Below, piece by piece: positions 33,981 to 43,457 of a stretch of 64,000 bases of DNA (position 1 is its first letter; each line of letters opens with the position of its first letter). A model generated the notes under the pieces. The model was given only the letters and a program-made list of their open reading frames with translations. It was not told the DNA's origin and did no database searches. Location of the stretch: positions 14,181-78,180 of the forward strand of contig JAKFEW010000109.1 of the NCBI GenBank assembly GCA_036675505.1. Reading direction: 5' to 3'. The position numbers were made by a program, and so were the translations under genes. Source of the DNA: JAKFEW01 sp036675505 (GTDB taxonomy: Bacteria > Cyanobacteriota > Sericytochromatia > S15B-MN24 > JAQBPE01).

Positions 33981-34529
33981 TTGCTGCGCCGCCTCAAGCC
34001 CTTTCTCCGCCAATACGCCGAGAACGCCCTCGCGCTCGCGAAGTCGATCCGCGACCACCACCAGGCGCTGCACGACGCCGAGGCCGCGGGCGATCGCGAG
34101 GCCCAGCTCGTGGCGAACGGCACGATGTCCGACGCCTTCCGGATGCTCGGCCAGCTCGATCCGGCCGTGCGGCATGGCGAGGCAGCGGTGGCGCTCGCGC
34201 GCGAGCTGGACCACCCGAAGTTCCTGGTCAGCAACCTCATCCGGCTCGCGACCGCATTGCAGTACCGCAACGAGCACGCCGCGGCCGAGCCGCTCTTCCA
34301 GGAAGGGCGGGCCCTCGCGGCGAAGGTCGGGGTGCTCGAGGATTACGCGCTCCAGCACCATGGCAAGAGCCTGGCCGAGCAGGGGCGCTGGGCCGAGGCG
34401 ATCGCCTGCTTCGAGCGTGCGCTCGCGATCCGCGAGGCGAAGCACACAGCCGACCTGGCCGCCTCGACGCGCGAGGCGCTGGAAGAGGCCCGCGCGCGGG
34501 CCGGCGGGCAGGCGGGCGCGCAGACCTAG
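33981..34529 (+). CDS. TPR-repeat protein
   Basis: A 182-residue alpha-helical protein with three to four tetratricopeptide-like helix pairs: REAQLVANGTMSDAFRMLGQ, NLIRLATALQYRNEHAAAEP, and the classical GRWAEAIACFERALAI. TPRs bind partner proteins. The likely start is TTG 33981, 6 bp after the dehydrogenase stop; no better initiator exists before ATG 34123. It probably belongs to the same transcript, and its 3' end overlaps the convergent histidine kinase gene by 4 bp. Confidence 0.7.
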   Translation: MLRRLKPFLRQYAENALALAKSIRDHHQALHDAEAAGDREAQLVANGTMSDAFRMLGQLDPAVRHGEAAVALARELDHPKFLVSNLIRLATALQYRNEHAAAEPLFQEGRALAAKVGVLEDYALQHHGKSLAEQGRWAEAIACFERALAIREAKHTADLAASTREALEEARARAGGQAGAQT

Positions 34530-36613
34530 GAACGCGCTTCGGCGCCCCGCGGCAGCTCGAACCAGAACAAGCTGCCCACCCCGAGCTCGCTTTCGGCACC
34601 GATCGAGCCGCCGTGCGCCTCGACCAGGGCCTGGGAAATCGACAGCCCGAGCCCGGCGCCGCCGGTCTCCCGCGTCGTGCTGGTTTCGACCTGGTAGAAC
34701 TTCTCGAACAGCATCGGCAGATGCTCGGGCGCGATGCCGATGCCGGTGTCGCGCACCTCGAAGCGCACCCGGTCGGGCAGCGCCGCGAGCCGCACCGTGA
34801 TCTCGCCGCCAGCCGGCGTGAACTTGATCGCGTTGCTGATCAGGTTGATGATCACCTGGCCGATCCGGCCGGGGTCGACGACGGTCGGCACCGCGTCCGC
34901 CGGGATCTCGACGTGCAGCGCGAGGCCCTTCAAGCGCGCCTGCGGCCGCAGGCTCTCGGTCATCTCGCGCGTGATCCGGGCAAGGTCGGCTTCCTGCCGC
35001 GCGAGCCGGAACGAGCCTGCCTCGATCCGGGCGAAATCGAGCAGGTCGTCGACCAGGCGTTGCAGGCGCAGCGCGCCTTCCTGGATCTGGCCGACGTACA
35101 CGCGCTGGGGCGGCGTGAGCGTGCCTGCCAGGTCGTCCTCCAGGAACTCCGCGAAGCCGCGGATCGAGGTCAGCGGCGTGCGCAGCTCATGCGACACCGC
35201 GTTCACCAGATCGTCCTTGAGGCGGGCGAGCTGCTGCAGCTCCTCGTATTGGCGGCGCAGCTTCGCCTCGCTCGTGCGCAGCCTGTCGGTGCGCCGTTCG
35301 AGCTCGCGCTCGAACTCCTCGTTGCGCTGCCGCAGCTCGGCGTTGACGTGTCTCAGCGCCGCCTCCGCGCGCTTGCGGGCCGTATTGTCGCGCACGATCA
35401 CCTGGGAGGCCGGCTGGCCCTGGTATTCGATCGCCGCCGAGGCCGTCTCCACGTCGATGATCGAGCCATCCAGCCGCCGGAGCTTGATTTCGGTGGCCGC
35501 GACCGGCTCGCCTTCGCCCTGGACCCGCTGGATGCGGCCCCGCACGACGTCATGGAACTCGGGGAGCACGAAGTCGAGGACGGGCCGCCCGACGAGGTCC
35601 TCGGGCGTCCGCGCCCCGAGCAGCACGAGCGTGGCCGGGTTGGTATAGCGCACGACGCCCTGGCTGTGGACCACGATCGCGTCGGGGCACTGCTCGACGA
35701 GGCGCCGGTAGTTCGTCCAGCTCTCCTGGAGCTCGGTCCGGGCGCGGACCCGCTGCGTGATGTCGAGCATGCCGAGCGTGAGCCTGGGCGCATCCGCCGC
35801 GTCGCGGATCAGGTGGACGGTGCAGTGGATCCAGAGCACCCCGCCATCCTTGCGGAGGCAGCGTTGTTCGAGGTCGAGCACTTCGCGCTCGCCCGCCAGG
35901 ATCTCGGCGTAGAGGTCGCGCAGGTGCGTCTGGTCGGCCGGGTAGGTCACGTCGACGAGCGTGAGCCCGCGCAGCTCGGACACGTCGAAGCCGAGCATCT
36001 CCTGCATCTTGAGGTTCGCTTCGACGAACTTCCCCTGCGGCTCGACGAGCGCGAGCCCGATCGGCGCGAGCTCGAAGAGGCCACGGAACTTCCGCTCGCT
36101 GACCACCAGCGCGTCCGTGCGGCGCGCCAGCTCCTGCTCGAGCCGGACCCTGGGCGTGACTTCATGCGCGAGGGTGATGTAGCCGATCAGCTCGCCCGCG
36201 TCGGCGCGGACCTTGGCGGTGGTGAAGTCCCAGAAGGTTTCGTGGGTGCCGCGGTCGTCGGAATAGCTGAATTGCTTGCCGACGTCCGAGTAGGGCCCGT
36301 CGGTGCCCTCGAGGGCTGACAGCACCTTGCTCACCTCGTCAACGGCGTCCGGGAAGACGTCGAGGAAGCGCTTGCCGAGGAAGTCCTCGGGGGTGCGCCC
36401 GAAGAAGGCCGCGTACGCCTGGTTCATGAGCCGGAAGATCAGCTCGGTATCGAAGAACGCCACGCCCGTGGGCACGAGATCGACGACGCGCTCGCTCAAG
36501 CGCCGGTGCGAGGTCACGTCGGTCAGGCGGGCGCGGAGGCTCTCGTTTTCCGCCCGCAACGCCGCGATCGTCTCCGCGGGATCGACCGAGCGTGGGCTGC
36601 GGTGGCGCTTCAT
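34526..36613 (-). CDS. multi-PAS cytosolic sensor histidine kinase
   Basis: A 695-residue protein without membrane helices. A short coiled coil (15-35) precedes three PAS domains at about 40-150, 170-290 and 300-415. The second contains the PAC segment CLRKDGGVLWIHCTVHLIRD. A coiled coil leads to HisKA with His475 in NAVSHELRTPLTSIRG, then HATPase with NLISNAIKFTPAGG, DTGIGI and GGAGLGLSI. It should sense a soluble or redox/light-like signal. No response regulator is adjacent. Its catalytic half is paralogous to the kinase at 5959-7962. Confidence 0.93.
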   Translation of the reverse strand: MKRHRSPRSVDPAETIAALRAENESLRARLTDVTSHRRLSERVVDLVPTGVAFFDTELIFRLMNQAYAAFFGRTPEDFLGKRFLDVFPDAVDEVSKVLSALEGTDGPYSDVGKQFSYSDDRGTHETFWDFTTAKVRADAGELIGYITLAHEVTPRVRLEQELARRTDALVVSERKFRGLFELAPIGLALVEPQGKFVEANLKMQEMLGFDVSELRGLTLVDVTYPADQTHLRDLYAEILAGEREVLDLEQRCLRKDGGVLWIHCTVHLIRDAADAPRLTLGMLDITQRVRARTELQESWTNYRRLVEQCPDAIVVHSQGVVRYTNPATLVLLGARTPEDLVGRPVLDFVLPEFHDVVRGRIQRVQGEGEPVAATEIKLRRLDGSIIDVETASAAIEYQGQPASQVIVRDNTARKRAEAALRHVNAELRQRNEEFERELERRTDRLRTSEAKLRRQYEELQQLARLKDDLVNAVSHELRTPLTSIRGFAEFLEDDLAGTLTPPQRVYVGQIQEGALRLQRLVDDLLDFARIEAGSFRLARQEADLARITREMTESLRPQARLKGLALHVEIPADAVPTVVDPGRIGQVIINLISNAIKFTPAGGEITVRLAALPDRVRFEVRDTGIGIAPEHLPMLFEKFYQVETSTTRETGGAGLGLSISQALVEAHGGSIGAESELGVGSLFWFELPRGAEARS

Positions 36614-36749
36614 GGTCCCATCGTGGCATGCGGCGCGGCTGGATCAAAGGCTCGATAGGGGGTCCGGTGCCGCGGCGCACATGCGTAAGCCTCCCTGATG
36701 CATGCCGGCCGTGGCCGGGCCACCATGGACTTCGACAGGAGGGTTCCCC

Positions 36750-37544
36750 ATGCGCCACGACTTCCGCCGCGAGCTCGCCTCTGCAGGCCTCGCCACCACC
36801 CCCGGTCCCGCGACGCCGGTGAGCGAGGCCGAGGTTCTGGGCCTGCCTGCGGCGGCCCGCCGATACATGACGTTCATGCGCGTCGTCGGCCGGCCGCGCG
36901 CGTGGTCGTTCCGCGCGGCGTTCACCGGGCGCTTCCGGCCCGGGCTCGGCCAGGACTGGCGCGACTGCGAGGCCTGGCAATACGACCGCCGCGCGCCGAT
37001 CGCCCGCTACTTCCGCATCAGCATGCGCTACTTCGGCCCGGTGCCGGTGGTCGCGCGCGACACCTATGCAGCCGGCGAGGGCCACATGAAGGCCCGCTTG
37101 CTCGATCTCTTCACGGTCGCGGACGCCTCCGGCGAACCGTTCGACATCGGCGAGCTCGTCACCTGGCTGAACGACGCCGTGCTGCTGGCCCCGTCGATGC
37201 TGCTGGCCCCGGAGGTCGCGTTCGCGGCCGTGGACGACGGCGCCTTCGACCTCACGCTCACCGATCGCGGCCATACCGTGAAGGCGCGCGTGCTGGTGGA
37301 CGAACGCGGCGCGCCCACGGATTTCATCACGGCGGATCGCTTCTACGCGGACCCCGCTCACCCGAACCGCGAGCCCATCCGCACGCGCTGGAGCACGCCG
37401 GTCCTCGGCTGGAACCCGATCGGCACGCAGCCGACCTTCACCCGCGCGCACGCGGTCTGGCACCTCCCGGAGTCGCCTTACGTCTACGCGGACTTCGCGC
37501 CGGTCCCCGGGGAGCTGGTCTTCAACGAGCCGCCGGGCGCCTGA
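36750..37544 (+). CDS. DUF6544-like protein
   Basis: A 264-residue soluble protein that appears to belong to the DUF6544/DUF6920 group. Conserved segments include PAAARRYMTFMRVVGRPR, FRISMRYFGPVPVVARDTY, the long middle part with GELVTWLNDAVLLAPSMLL, and the closing Trp-rich region. Members are lipid-binding-like beta barrels of unknown role. The start at 36750 has CAGGAGGG 7 bases upstream; the upstream ATG 36702 has no ribosome-binding site. The stop lies 7 bp from the convergent dprA end. Confidence 0.7.
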   Translation: MRHDFRRELASAGLATTPGPATPVSEAEVLGLPAAARRYMTFMRVVGRPRAWSFRAAFTGRFRPGLGQDWRDCEAWQYDRRAPIARYFRISMRYFGPVPVVARDTYAAGEGHMKARLLDLFTVADASGEPFDIGELVTWLNDAVLLAPSMLLAPEVAFAAVDDGAFDLTLTDRGHTVKARVLVDERGAPTDFITADRFYADPAHPNREPIRTRWSTPVLGWNPIGTQPTFTRAHAVWHLPESPYVYADFAPVPGELVFNEPPGA

Positions 37545-37551
37545 CCGGCGC

Positions 37552-38643
37552 TCAGGCCCGCAGCCAACGGGCGCCAGGCATGGCGCGCACCAGCCCGGCG
37601 AGCTCGAGCGTCACGAGCGCGGCGCCCGCCGCCGCAGCGCCCAGGCCGGTCGTTGAGACGAGCCCCTCGATGCCGCGGGGCTCGTCGCCGAGCGCGGCCA
37701 GCAGGGCCGCTTCCGCGGGCGCCAGCCTGGCGAGCGAGCTCGGCACGGCGACGGCCTCCGGCCAGCCGCAGGCGGCCAGCACGTCCGCCGCGCTCTCGAC
37801 CAGCGTGGCGCCGTCGCGCAGCAGCGCGTGCGGGCCCTCGCTGCCCGCCGCACCGGCCGGGCCCGGCACCGCGAAGACCTCGCGGCCGAGCTCCAGCGCG
37901 AAGTCGACGGTGATGAGCGAACCGCTCTTCGCGCGGGCCTCCACCACGACCACGCCGCGGGCGAGGGCGGCTATGAGGCGGTTGCGCCGGGGGAACGAGC
38001 CCTTGCAGGGCGGCGCTTCGGGCGGAAACTCCGTGAGCAGGGTGCCTGTCGCTGCAATCGCCCTATAGAGCCCACGGTGGTGCGCCGGATAGACATGCGC
38101 GAAGCCGCAACCCAAGACGCCTATTGTCCAGCCGCCGGGCGGTACCATCGCGCCCTCGTGTGATGCGCGGTCGATGCCTTCTGCCACACCAGACACCACG
38201 GCGACGTTGGCGGCCGCGAGATCCTGGGCGATGCGATGTGCCAAGCGCCCGCCGTAGGGCGTGGCGGCGCGTGCGCCCACGACGGCGATCGCCCGCGCGG
38301 GCGGCGGCCAGGTCCCCAATACCCAGAGCACAAGCGGTGGATCTGCGAGGTCACCCAGGCCCGGCGGGTAGTCCGGATCATCGAGCAACACGACCCGCGC
38401 GCCGAACCGACGATCGGCCTCCCACAGAGCTGTCGGGTCGAGCGCGGCGCGCGCCGTCGCCATCACCTCCACCTGTTTCGCGCCGAGGCCGGCAGCCCGC
38501 AACCTGTGTGTCGGAGCCGACCAGGCCTCTGCGAGACTACCGAAGTGGTCGTGCAGGGCTCGCATCCGCTTCGGGCCCGCGCCGGGCACGCGGGTCCAGG
38601 CCGCGGCGGCCCGCCGTTCTTCGAGGTCATCGATCGTGGTCAT
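37552..38643 (-). CDS. dprA: DNA-protecting protein DprA
   Basis: A 363-residue protein. The N-terminal SAM-like part (TRVPGAGPKRMRALHDHFGS) is followed by the Rossmann-like DprA core: AIAVVGARAATPYGGRLAHRIA, SGVAEGIDRASHEGAM, GVLGCGFAHVYP, FPRRNRLIAALARGVVVVEARAKSGSLIT, FAVPGPA. A C-terminal winged helix is present (GIEGLVSTTGL). It loads RecA on incoming single-stranded DNA in natural transformation. No other competence gene is in the window. Confidence 0.95.
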   Translation of the reverse strand: MTTIDDLEERRAAAAWTRVPGAGPKRMRALHDHFGSLAEAWSAPTHRLRAAGLGAKQVEVMATARAALDPTALWEADRRFGARVVLLDDPDYPPGLGDLADPPLVLWVLGTWPPPARAIAVVGARAATPYGGRLAHRIAQDLAAANVAVVSGVAEGIDRASHEGAMVPPGGWTIGVLGCGFAHVYPAHHRGLYRAIAATGTLLTEFPPEAPPCKGSFPRRNRLIAALARGVVVVEARAKSGSLITVDFALELGREVFAVPGPAGAAGSEGPHALLRDGATLVESAADVLAACGWPEAVAVPSSLARLAPAEAALLAALGDEPRGIEGLVSTTGLGAAAAGAALVTLELAGLVRAMPGARWLRA

Positions 38644-38784
38644 GGCGCAACCATCGCCGCCGCCGGCCGGCGGCTTGCGTCGCCGCTCGCCACCGGGCTC
38701 ACGGACAGTGCGCGCACACCGGGCCGGCGCCGGGAAACCTCATGCTAGAATGAGGCCCTTCGAAAAGTAGCAAGGAGCGCGCGC

Positions 38785-39885
38785 ATGAAGAAGAACGAAT
38801 ACCTCCGCGGCAAGAAGATCCTCCCCGAGCGGATGGCGCCGAACACGTCGGTCATCGACCTCGTGGAGAACCGGTTCTTCGCCTTCAATGCCGCCCGCCT
38901 CTCGGAAGCGGCGCGCCTCTTCGCCACCAAGATGCTGGCCCCCAAGCCGGACGTCACGGTGGGTTTGACGATGGCCGGCGCCCTGACGCCCGCGGGCCTC
39001 GGCGGCAGCGTGATCGCGCTCATGGAGGCCGGCATGGTCGACTGGGTGATCGCGACCGGCGCGAACTACTACCACGACCTGCACTACGCGCTGGATTACT
39101 CGCTCCACCAGGGCGACTTCAAGCTCGACGACGTGAAGCTGCGCGAGCAAGGCGTCATCCGCATCTACGACGTGCTCTTCGACGAAAACGTGTTGCTCAA
39201 GACGGACGCGTTCGTGCGGGAGTGCCTCTACGAGATCAAAGACCGCGGCGGCATCTCCACCGCCGAGTTGCACGAGCACCTCGGCCAGCGGCTGCTGCCG
39301 CTGCCCGGCGCGAAGTACTCGATCGTGGCCCAGGCCGCCCGCCTCGGCATCCCGCTCTACACCTCGAGCCCGGGCGACTCCTCGATCGGCATGAACGTGG
39401 CGCGCCTGGGCCTCGAGGGCCATTCGATCCACATCGATCCGAACCTCGACGTGAACGAGACGGCGGCGATCGTCTACCACGCGGACCAGAACGGCGCGCT
39501 GATCCTCGGCGGCGGCTCGCCGAAGAACTTCTATATGCAGACCCAGCCCCAGCTGTGGGAGGTGCTCGGCATCAACCGCGGCGGCCACGACTACTTCATC
39601 CAGATCACCGCGGACGCGCCCCACTGGGGCGGCCTGTCGGGCGCGACGGCCGGCGAGGCCGTGTCCTGGGGCAAGATCAACCCCGACGAGCTCAGCCAGA
39701 CCGTCACCTGCTACGCCGACAGCACCATCGCCTTCCCGATCATCGCGTCGTACGCGCTCGGCAAGGCGCAGCCACGCGCGCAGAAGCGCCTCTACGACCA
39801 GCGCGCGCAGCTGGTGGCCGATATGAAGGTCGCCTTCGAAGCCGCCCTGGTAGACCACAACGCCGAGCCCGTTCCGCCGCACTGA
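38785..39885 (+). CDS. deoxyhypusine-synthase-like enzyme
   Basis: A 366-residue protein of the deoxyhypusine synthase fold. The NAD-binding segments (VGLTMAGALTPAGLGG, VIATGANYYHDLHYALD) and the catalytic lysine motif EAVSWGKI (Lys297) are present, preceded by HWGGLSGATAG. In eukaryotes and archaea the enzyme moves an aminobutyl group from spermidine onto eIF5A. Bacteria lack eIF5A, and bacterial relatives are generally thought to act in polyamine synthesis (for example homospermidine), so that is the likelier role. AAGGAG lies 8 bases before the start. A TAGAAT box at 38746 may be its -10. Confidence 0.9.
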   Translation: MKKNEYLRGKKILPERMAPNTSVIDLVENRFFAFNAARLSEAARLFATKMLAPKPDVTVGLTMAGALTPAGLGGSVIALMEAGMVDWVIATGANYYHDLHYALDYSLHQGDFKLDDVKLREQGVIRIYDVLFDENVLLKTDAFVRECLYEIKDRGGISTAELHEHLGQRLLPLPGAKYSIVAQAARLGIPLYTSSPGDSSIGMNVARLGLEGHSIHIDPNLDVNETAAIVYHADQNGALILGGGSPKNFYMQTQPQLWEVLGINRGGHDYFIQITADAPHWGGLSGATAGEAVSWGKINPDELSQTVTCYADSTIAFPIIASYALGKAQPRAQKRLYDQRAQLVADMKVAFEAALVDHNAEPVPPH

Positions 39886-39892
39886 CGAACCC

Positions 39893-41071
39893 GTGCAGCC
39901 GCTTCGCGTAGTTCATGTCATCACGAGTCTCATGTCGGGCGGCGCGCAGCAGGTGCTCTTCCATCTGCTCGCCCGGCAGGATCGCGCGCGCTTCGCGCCG
40001 TCCGTCGTCACGCTGCTCGACGGCGGGCATGTCCGGCCGGCGGTGGAGGCCCTCGGCGTGCCGACGCGCTCGCTCGGGCTGACCCGAGGCGTGCCGAACC
40101 CGCTGGCGGTCGGGCGGCTCGCAGCCTGGCTGCGCGACGAGCCGGCCGACCTCGTCCAGACGTGGATGTACCACGCCGACCTGGTGGGCGGCCTCGCCGC
40201 GAAGGCCGCCGGGGTGCCGGTGGTGTGGGGCGTGCACCACACCGACCTGCCGCCGCATGCCACGAAGCGCCTGACGCGCTGGACCGCCCGCGCCTGCGCC
40301 GGCCTGTCGGCCCATGTGCCGGCCGCGATCGTCTGCTGCTCGCACGCGACCGCGCGGGTCCACGCGGCGCTCGGCTACGCGGCCGGCAACTTGCGCGTGG
40401 TGCCGAACGGCGTGGACCTCGACCACTTCCGCCCCGACCCGTCGGCGCCGGCCGCGCTTCGCGCCGAGCTGGGTCTGCCGGCCGGCACGCCCCTGGTGGG
40501 CCTGATGGCGCGCTTCCACCCGCAGAAAGACCATGCGACGTTTATCGCCGCGGCCGCCCGGCTCGCGGCCCGCGACGAGGCTGTGCGGTTCGTGCTGTGC
40601 GGGGAGGACGTGGATGCGGGCAACGCCGAGCTCACCCGCGCGATCGCCGCGAATGGTCTGGGGGCGCGCGTCCACCTGCTCGGCCGGCGCGACGACGCCG
40701 CCCGCGTGACGGCCGGGCTCGACGTCGCGACGCTTTCCTCGGCCTTCGGCGAGGGCATGCCCTGCACCGTGCTCGAGGCGATGGCCTGCGCGGTGCCCTG
40801 CGTGGCGACCGACGTCGGCGACGCGGCGCACGTGCTGGGCGAGGTCGGTCGGATCATCGCGCCGCGGGACGCGGATGCACTCGCGGCGGCCTGGGCGGGC
40901 ATCCTCACGCTCGGTTCAGGCGCCCGCGCGGCGCTCGGTGCTACGGCGCGCGAGCGCGTCCGCACGCATTTCGGACTCGCTGAGACGGTGGCCGGCTACG
41001 AGGGGTTGCACGCCGCGCTCGGCCGCACGCCGGTCGGCCTGGTGCCCCGCCTGGCCGAGCCCGTCACCTGA
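39893..41071 (+). CDS. family-4-type glycosyltransferase
   Basis: A 392-residue GT-B enzyme. The N-terminal domain begins RVVHVITSLMSGGAQQVLFHL. The nucleotide-sugar domain contains RVVPNGVDLDHFRPDP, MARFHPQKDHATFI and the C-terminal E-x7-E-like motif FGEGMPCTVLEAMACAVP. It is the first of five tightly spaced genes for a surface polysaccharide. The start is GTG 39893, 7 bp after the deoxyhypusine-synthase-like gene, so the operon may begin there. The ribosome-binding site is weak. Donor and acceptor sugars cannot be read. Confidence 0.88.
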   Translation: MQPLRVVHVITSLMSGGAQQVLFHLLARQDRARFAPSVVTLLDGGHVRPAVEALGVPTRSLGLTRGVPNPLAVGRLAAWLRDEPADLVQTWMYHADLVGGLAAKAAGVPVVWGVHHTDLPPHATKRLTRWTARACAGLSAHVPAAIVCCSHATARVHAALGYAAGNLRVVPNGVDLDHFRPDPSAPAALRAELGLPAGTPLVGLMARFHPQKDHATFIAAAARLAARDEAVRFVLCGEDVDAGNAELTRAIAANGLGARVHLLGRRDDAARVTAGLDVATLSSAFGEGMPCTVLEAMACAVPCVATDVGDAAHVLGEVGRIIAPRDADALAAAWAGILTLGSGARAALGATARERVRTHFGLAETVAGYEGLHAALGRTPVGLVPRLAEPVT

Positions 41072-41081
41072 GGCCCGGCAA

Positions 41082-42311
41082 ATGCGCATCGCCGTGATCG
41101 CGAGCCTGCCGGCCTCGCTGCTCAACCTGCGCGGCCCGCTGCTGCGCGCGCTGGTGGCCGCCGGACACGAGGTCGTCGCGCTCGCGCCGGACGGCGACCT
41201 GGACACCATCCGCCGGCTCGCGGCGATCGGCGTCGGCTTCCGCCCGATCCCGCTCGCGCGGCGCGGCCGCGACCCGTTCGCCGATCTCCGGCTGGTGTGG
41301 CGGCTGCAGCGCGTCTTGCGCGCGCTCGCGCCCGACGCCGTGCTCGCCTACACGATCAAGCCCGTGGTCTACGGCGGCCTCGCCGCGCGCCTGGCAGGCG
41401 TACCGGCGTTTCATGCCATGATCACGGGCCTCGGCCATACCTTCGCGGGCGAAACCGCCGGGCAGCGCGCGCTGCGCGTGGTCAGCGCCAGCCTCTACCG
41501 GCTCGGCCTGGCGCGTGCGCGCAGCGTCTTCTTCCAGAACCCCGACGATCAGGCGCTGTTCACGGCCTGGCGCCTCGTGCCGCAGGGCGCGCACGTCGCG
41601 CGCATCGCGGGCTCTGGCGTGGACTTGACCCACTTCACCCCGGCAGCCCCCGTCGTGGACGGCCCGGTTTACCTCCTGCTCGCCCGCTTGCTCGAGGCGA
41701 AGGGCATCCGGGACTACGTCGAGGCCGCGCGCCTGGTGCGGCGCTCGCACCCCGGCGCCGTCTTCCGGCTGCTCGGCCCCTTCGAGGACGGCCCCGGCGG
41801 CGTGCCGCACGCGCAGATTGCGGCCTGGCAGGCCGAGGGCATCATCGAGTACCTGGGCGAGGCGGCCGACGTCCGGCCGGCGATCGCCGCCGCCTCGGTG
41901 GTCGTCTTGCCGTCTTACTACCGCGAAGGCGTCCCGCGCTCGTTGCTCGAGGGCCTGGCGATGGGCCGCCCGCTGGTCACGACCGACGCGACAGGCTGCC
42001 GCGAGACGGTCGTGGATGGCGAGAACGGCTGGCTCGTGCCTCCGCGCGCGCCGGCGGCCCTGGCGCGCGCGATGGCGCGCTTCGCGGAGGAGCCGGCGCT
42101 GATCGCCGAGATGGGCGCCCGCAGCCTCGCGTTCGCGCGCCGAATTTTCGACGTCACGCAGGTAAATGCGGCGATCCTGAGCGGGATCGGGGTCATGGCC
42201 TGTGGCGGCGCTGAAGCTGACGTGCTGGTGGATCCGCCCCTCAGCGGGTCGAGCCCGGGGACCTCGGGATCGGCGAATCCGACGCCGGCCGTCGCGCCGG
42301 GGCCCCGATGA
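41082..42311 (+). CDS. family-4-type glycosyltransferase
   Basis: A 409-residue GT-B enzyme beginning MRIAVIASLPASLLNLRGPLL. It carries LAYTIKPVVYGGLAARL (resembling N,N'-diacetylbacillosaminyl- or capsule-type transferases), FLLLARLL-type donor-site residues, and the motif YYREGVPRSLLEGLAMGRPLV. A Pro/Ser/Gly-rich C-terminal tail of about 40 residues looks dispensable. It lies 10 bp after the previous transferase and overlaps the next by ATGA. Confidence 0.87.
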   Translation: MRIAVIASLPASLLNLRGPLLRALVAAGHEVVALAPDGDLDTIRRLAAIGVGFRPIPLARRGRDPFADLRLVWRLQRVLRALAPDAVLAYTIKPVVYGGLAARLAGVPAFHAMITGLGHTFAGETAGQRALRVVSASLYRLGLARARSVFFQNPDDQALFTAWRLVPQGAHVARIAGSGVDLTHFTPAAPVVDGPVYLLLARLLEAKGIRDYVEAARLVRRSHPGAVFRLLGPFEDGPGGVPHAQIAAWQAEGIIEYLGEAADVRPAIAAASVVVLPSYYREGVPRSLLEGLAMGRPLVTTDATGCRETVVDGENGWLVPPRAPAALARAMARFAEEPALIAEMGARSLAFARRIFDVTQVNAAILSGIGVMACGGAEADVLVDPPLSGSSPGTSGSANPTPAVAPGPR

Positions 42312-43456
42312 CGGCGCCGGCCATGGCGACCGAACGCCTCGCCGCGGGCGCCCCGGCGCCGCGCCACCGCGTGCTGGTGGTCGCGCCCAACCTCCGTCAC
42401 GGCGGCGCGCAGCGCATCGTCGCGACCCTCAGCGCCGAGTGGGCGCGGCAGGGCCATGAAGTCACGGTCGCCGTGTTCGACGACCACGGTGCCCACTACG
42501 CCGTCGCAGGCGAGCTCATCTCCCTCGCCCGGCCGGCCCGGCCGGGCATGCTCGCCAAGGCGGCCGGTGTCTGGGCGCGCACGCGCGACCTCGCCGCGCT
42601 CATCCGCGCGCAGGCCCCCGATCGCATCGTGAGCTTCATGGAAAGCGCGAACTACCCCACGACGCTCGCCTGCGCCCAGGTCGGACGCCTCGCGGACCTC
42701 ACGGTCAGCGTGCGCGACAACCCGGCCTCGTTCCCGCGGGCCTTCCGGCGGTCGTTGCCGATCGTTTATCGCTGGCCCGGACGGGTGGTCGCCATCTCGG
42801 CTGGCGTCGCGCAGGCGTTGGTAGAGATGGGCGTGCCGGCGGCGCGCATCGAGACGATCACCAACCCGCTGGACGTCGAGGCGATCGCGGCGGACGCCCG
42901 CGCGCCGCTGCCCGCGGCCGTGGCCGGCGCGGGGCCGTTCGTGCTGGCGGCCGGGCGGCTCGTCCCGCAGAAGGGCTTCGACCTGCTCATCGCGGCGTTC
43001 GCGGCGATCGCCGGCGAGGTGCCGGAGCGGCTCGTGATCATGGGCGAGGGCCCCGAGCGCGCCCGCCTCGAGGCCCAGGCGCGCGCGGCGGGGCTCGGCG
43101 ACCGCGTGCTCCTGCCGGGCCGGCTCGCGAACCCTTTCCCTTGCATGGCCCACGCCCGCGCGTTCGTGCTCTCTTCCCGCCACGAGGGCTGGGGGAACGT
43201 GCTCGCGGAGGCGCTGGCCGTGGGCTGCCCGGCCGTGGCCTTCGATTGCCCGTACGGCCCCGCCGAGCTGATCGGCGGGCCGGAGCACGGCGTGCTCGTG
43301 CCCCCCGGCGACGTGGCAGCGCTGGCCGACGCCTTGCTCGGGCTGCTCGCGGACCCTGAGCGCCAGGCGGCGCTGCGCGCGGCCGGGCCGCGGCGCTGTG
43401 CGGCGTTCGCGCCGGCTCTGAGCGCGCGCCGCTGGCTCGACGATCCGGAGCGCTGA
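42308..43456 (+). CDS. family-4-type glycosyltransferase
   Basis: A 382-residue GT-B enzyme. The N-terminal VLVVAPNLRHGGAQRIVATL and C-terminal VLAAGRLVPQKGFDLLIAAF, VLSSRHEGWGNVLAEALAVG are the standard GT4 pattern, close to poly(glycerol/GalNAc)-type transferases. Its ATG overlaps the previous stop (ATGA). No membrane helix is seen, so it acts at the cytosolic membrane face on lipid-linked sugars. Confidence 0.88.
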   Translation: MTAPAMATERLAAGAPAPRHRVLVVAPNLRHGGAQRIVATLSAEWARQGHEVTVAVFDDHGAHYAVAGELISLARPARPGMLAKAAGVWARTRDLAALIRAQAPDRIVSFMESANYPTTLACAQVGRLADLTVSVRDNPASFPRAFRRSLPIVYRWPGRVVAISAGVAQALVEMGVPAARIETITNPLDVEAIAADARAPLPAAVAGAGPFVLAAGRLVPQKGFDLLIAAFAAIAGEVPERLVIMGEGPERARLEAQARAAGLGDRVLLPGRLANPFPCMAHARAFVLSSRHEGWGNVLAEALAVGCPAVAFDCPYGPAELIGGPEHGVLVPPGDVAALADALLGLLADPERQAALRAAGPRRCAAFAPALSARRWLDDPER

Positions 43457-43457
43457 G

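Noticed and set aside
31719..34445. 908-codon open frame antisense to the sarcosine-dehydrogenase-like gene
   Set aside because: It is a shadow of a gene with strong family motifs and has no recognisable domain of its own.
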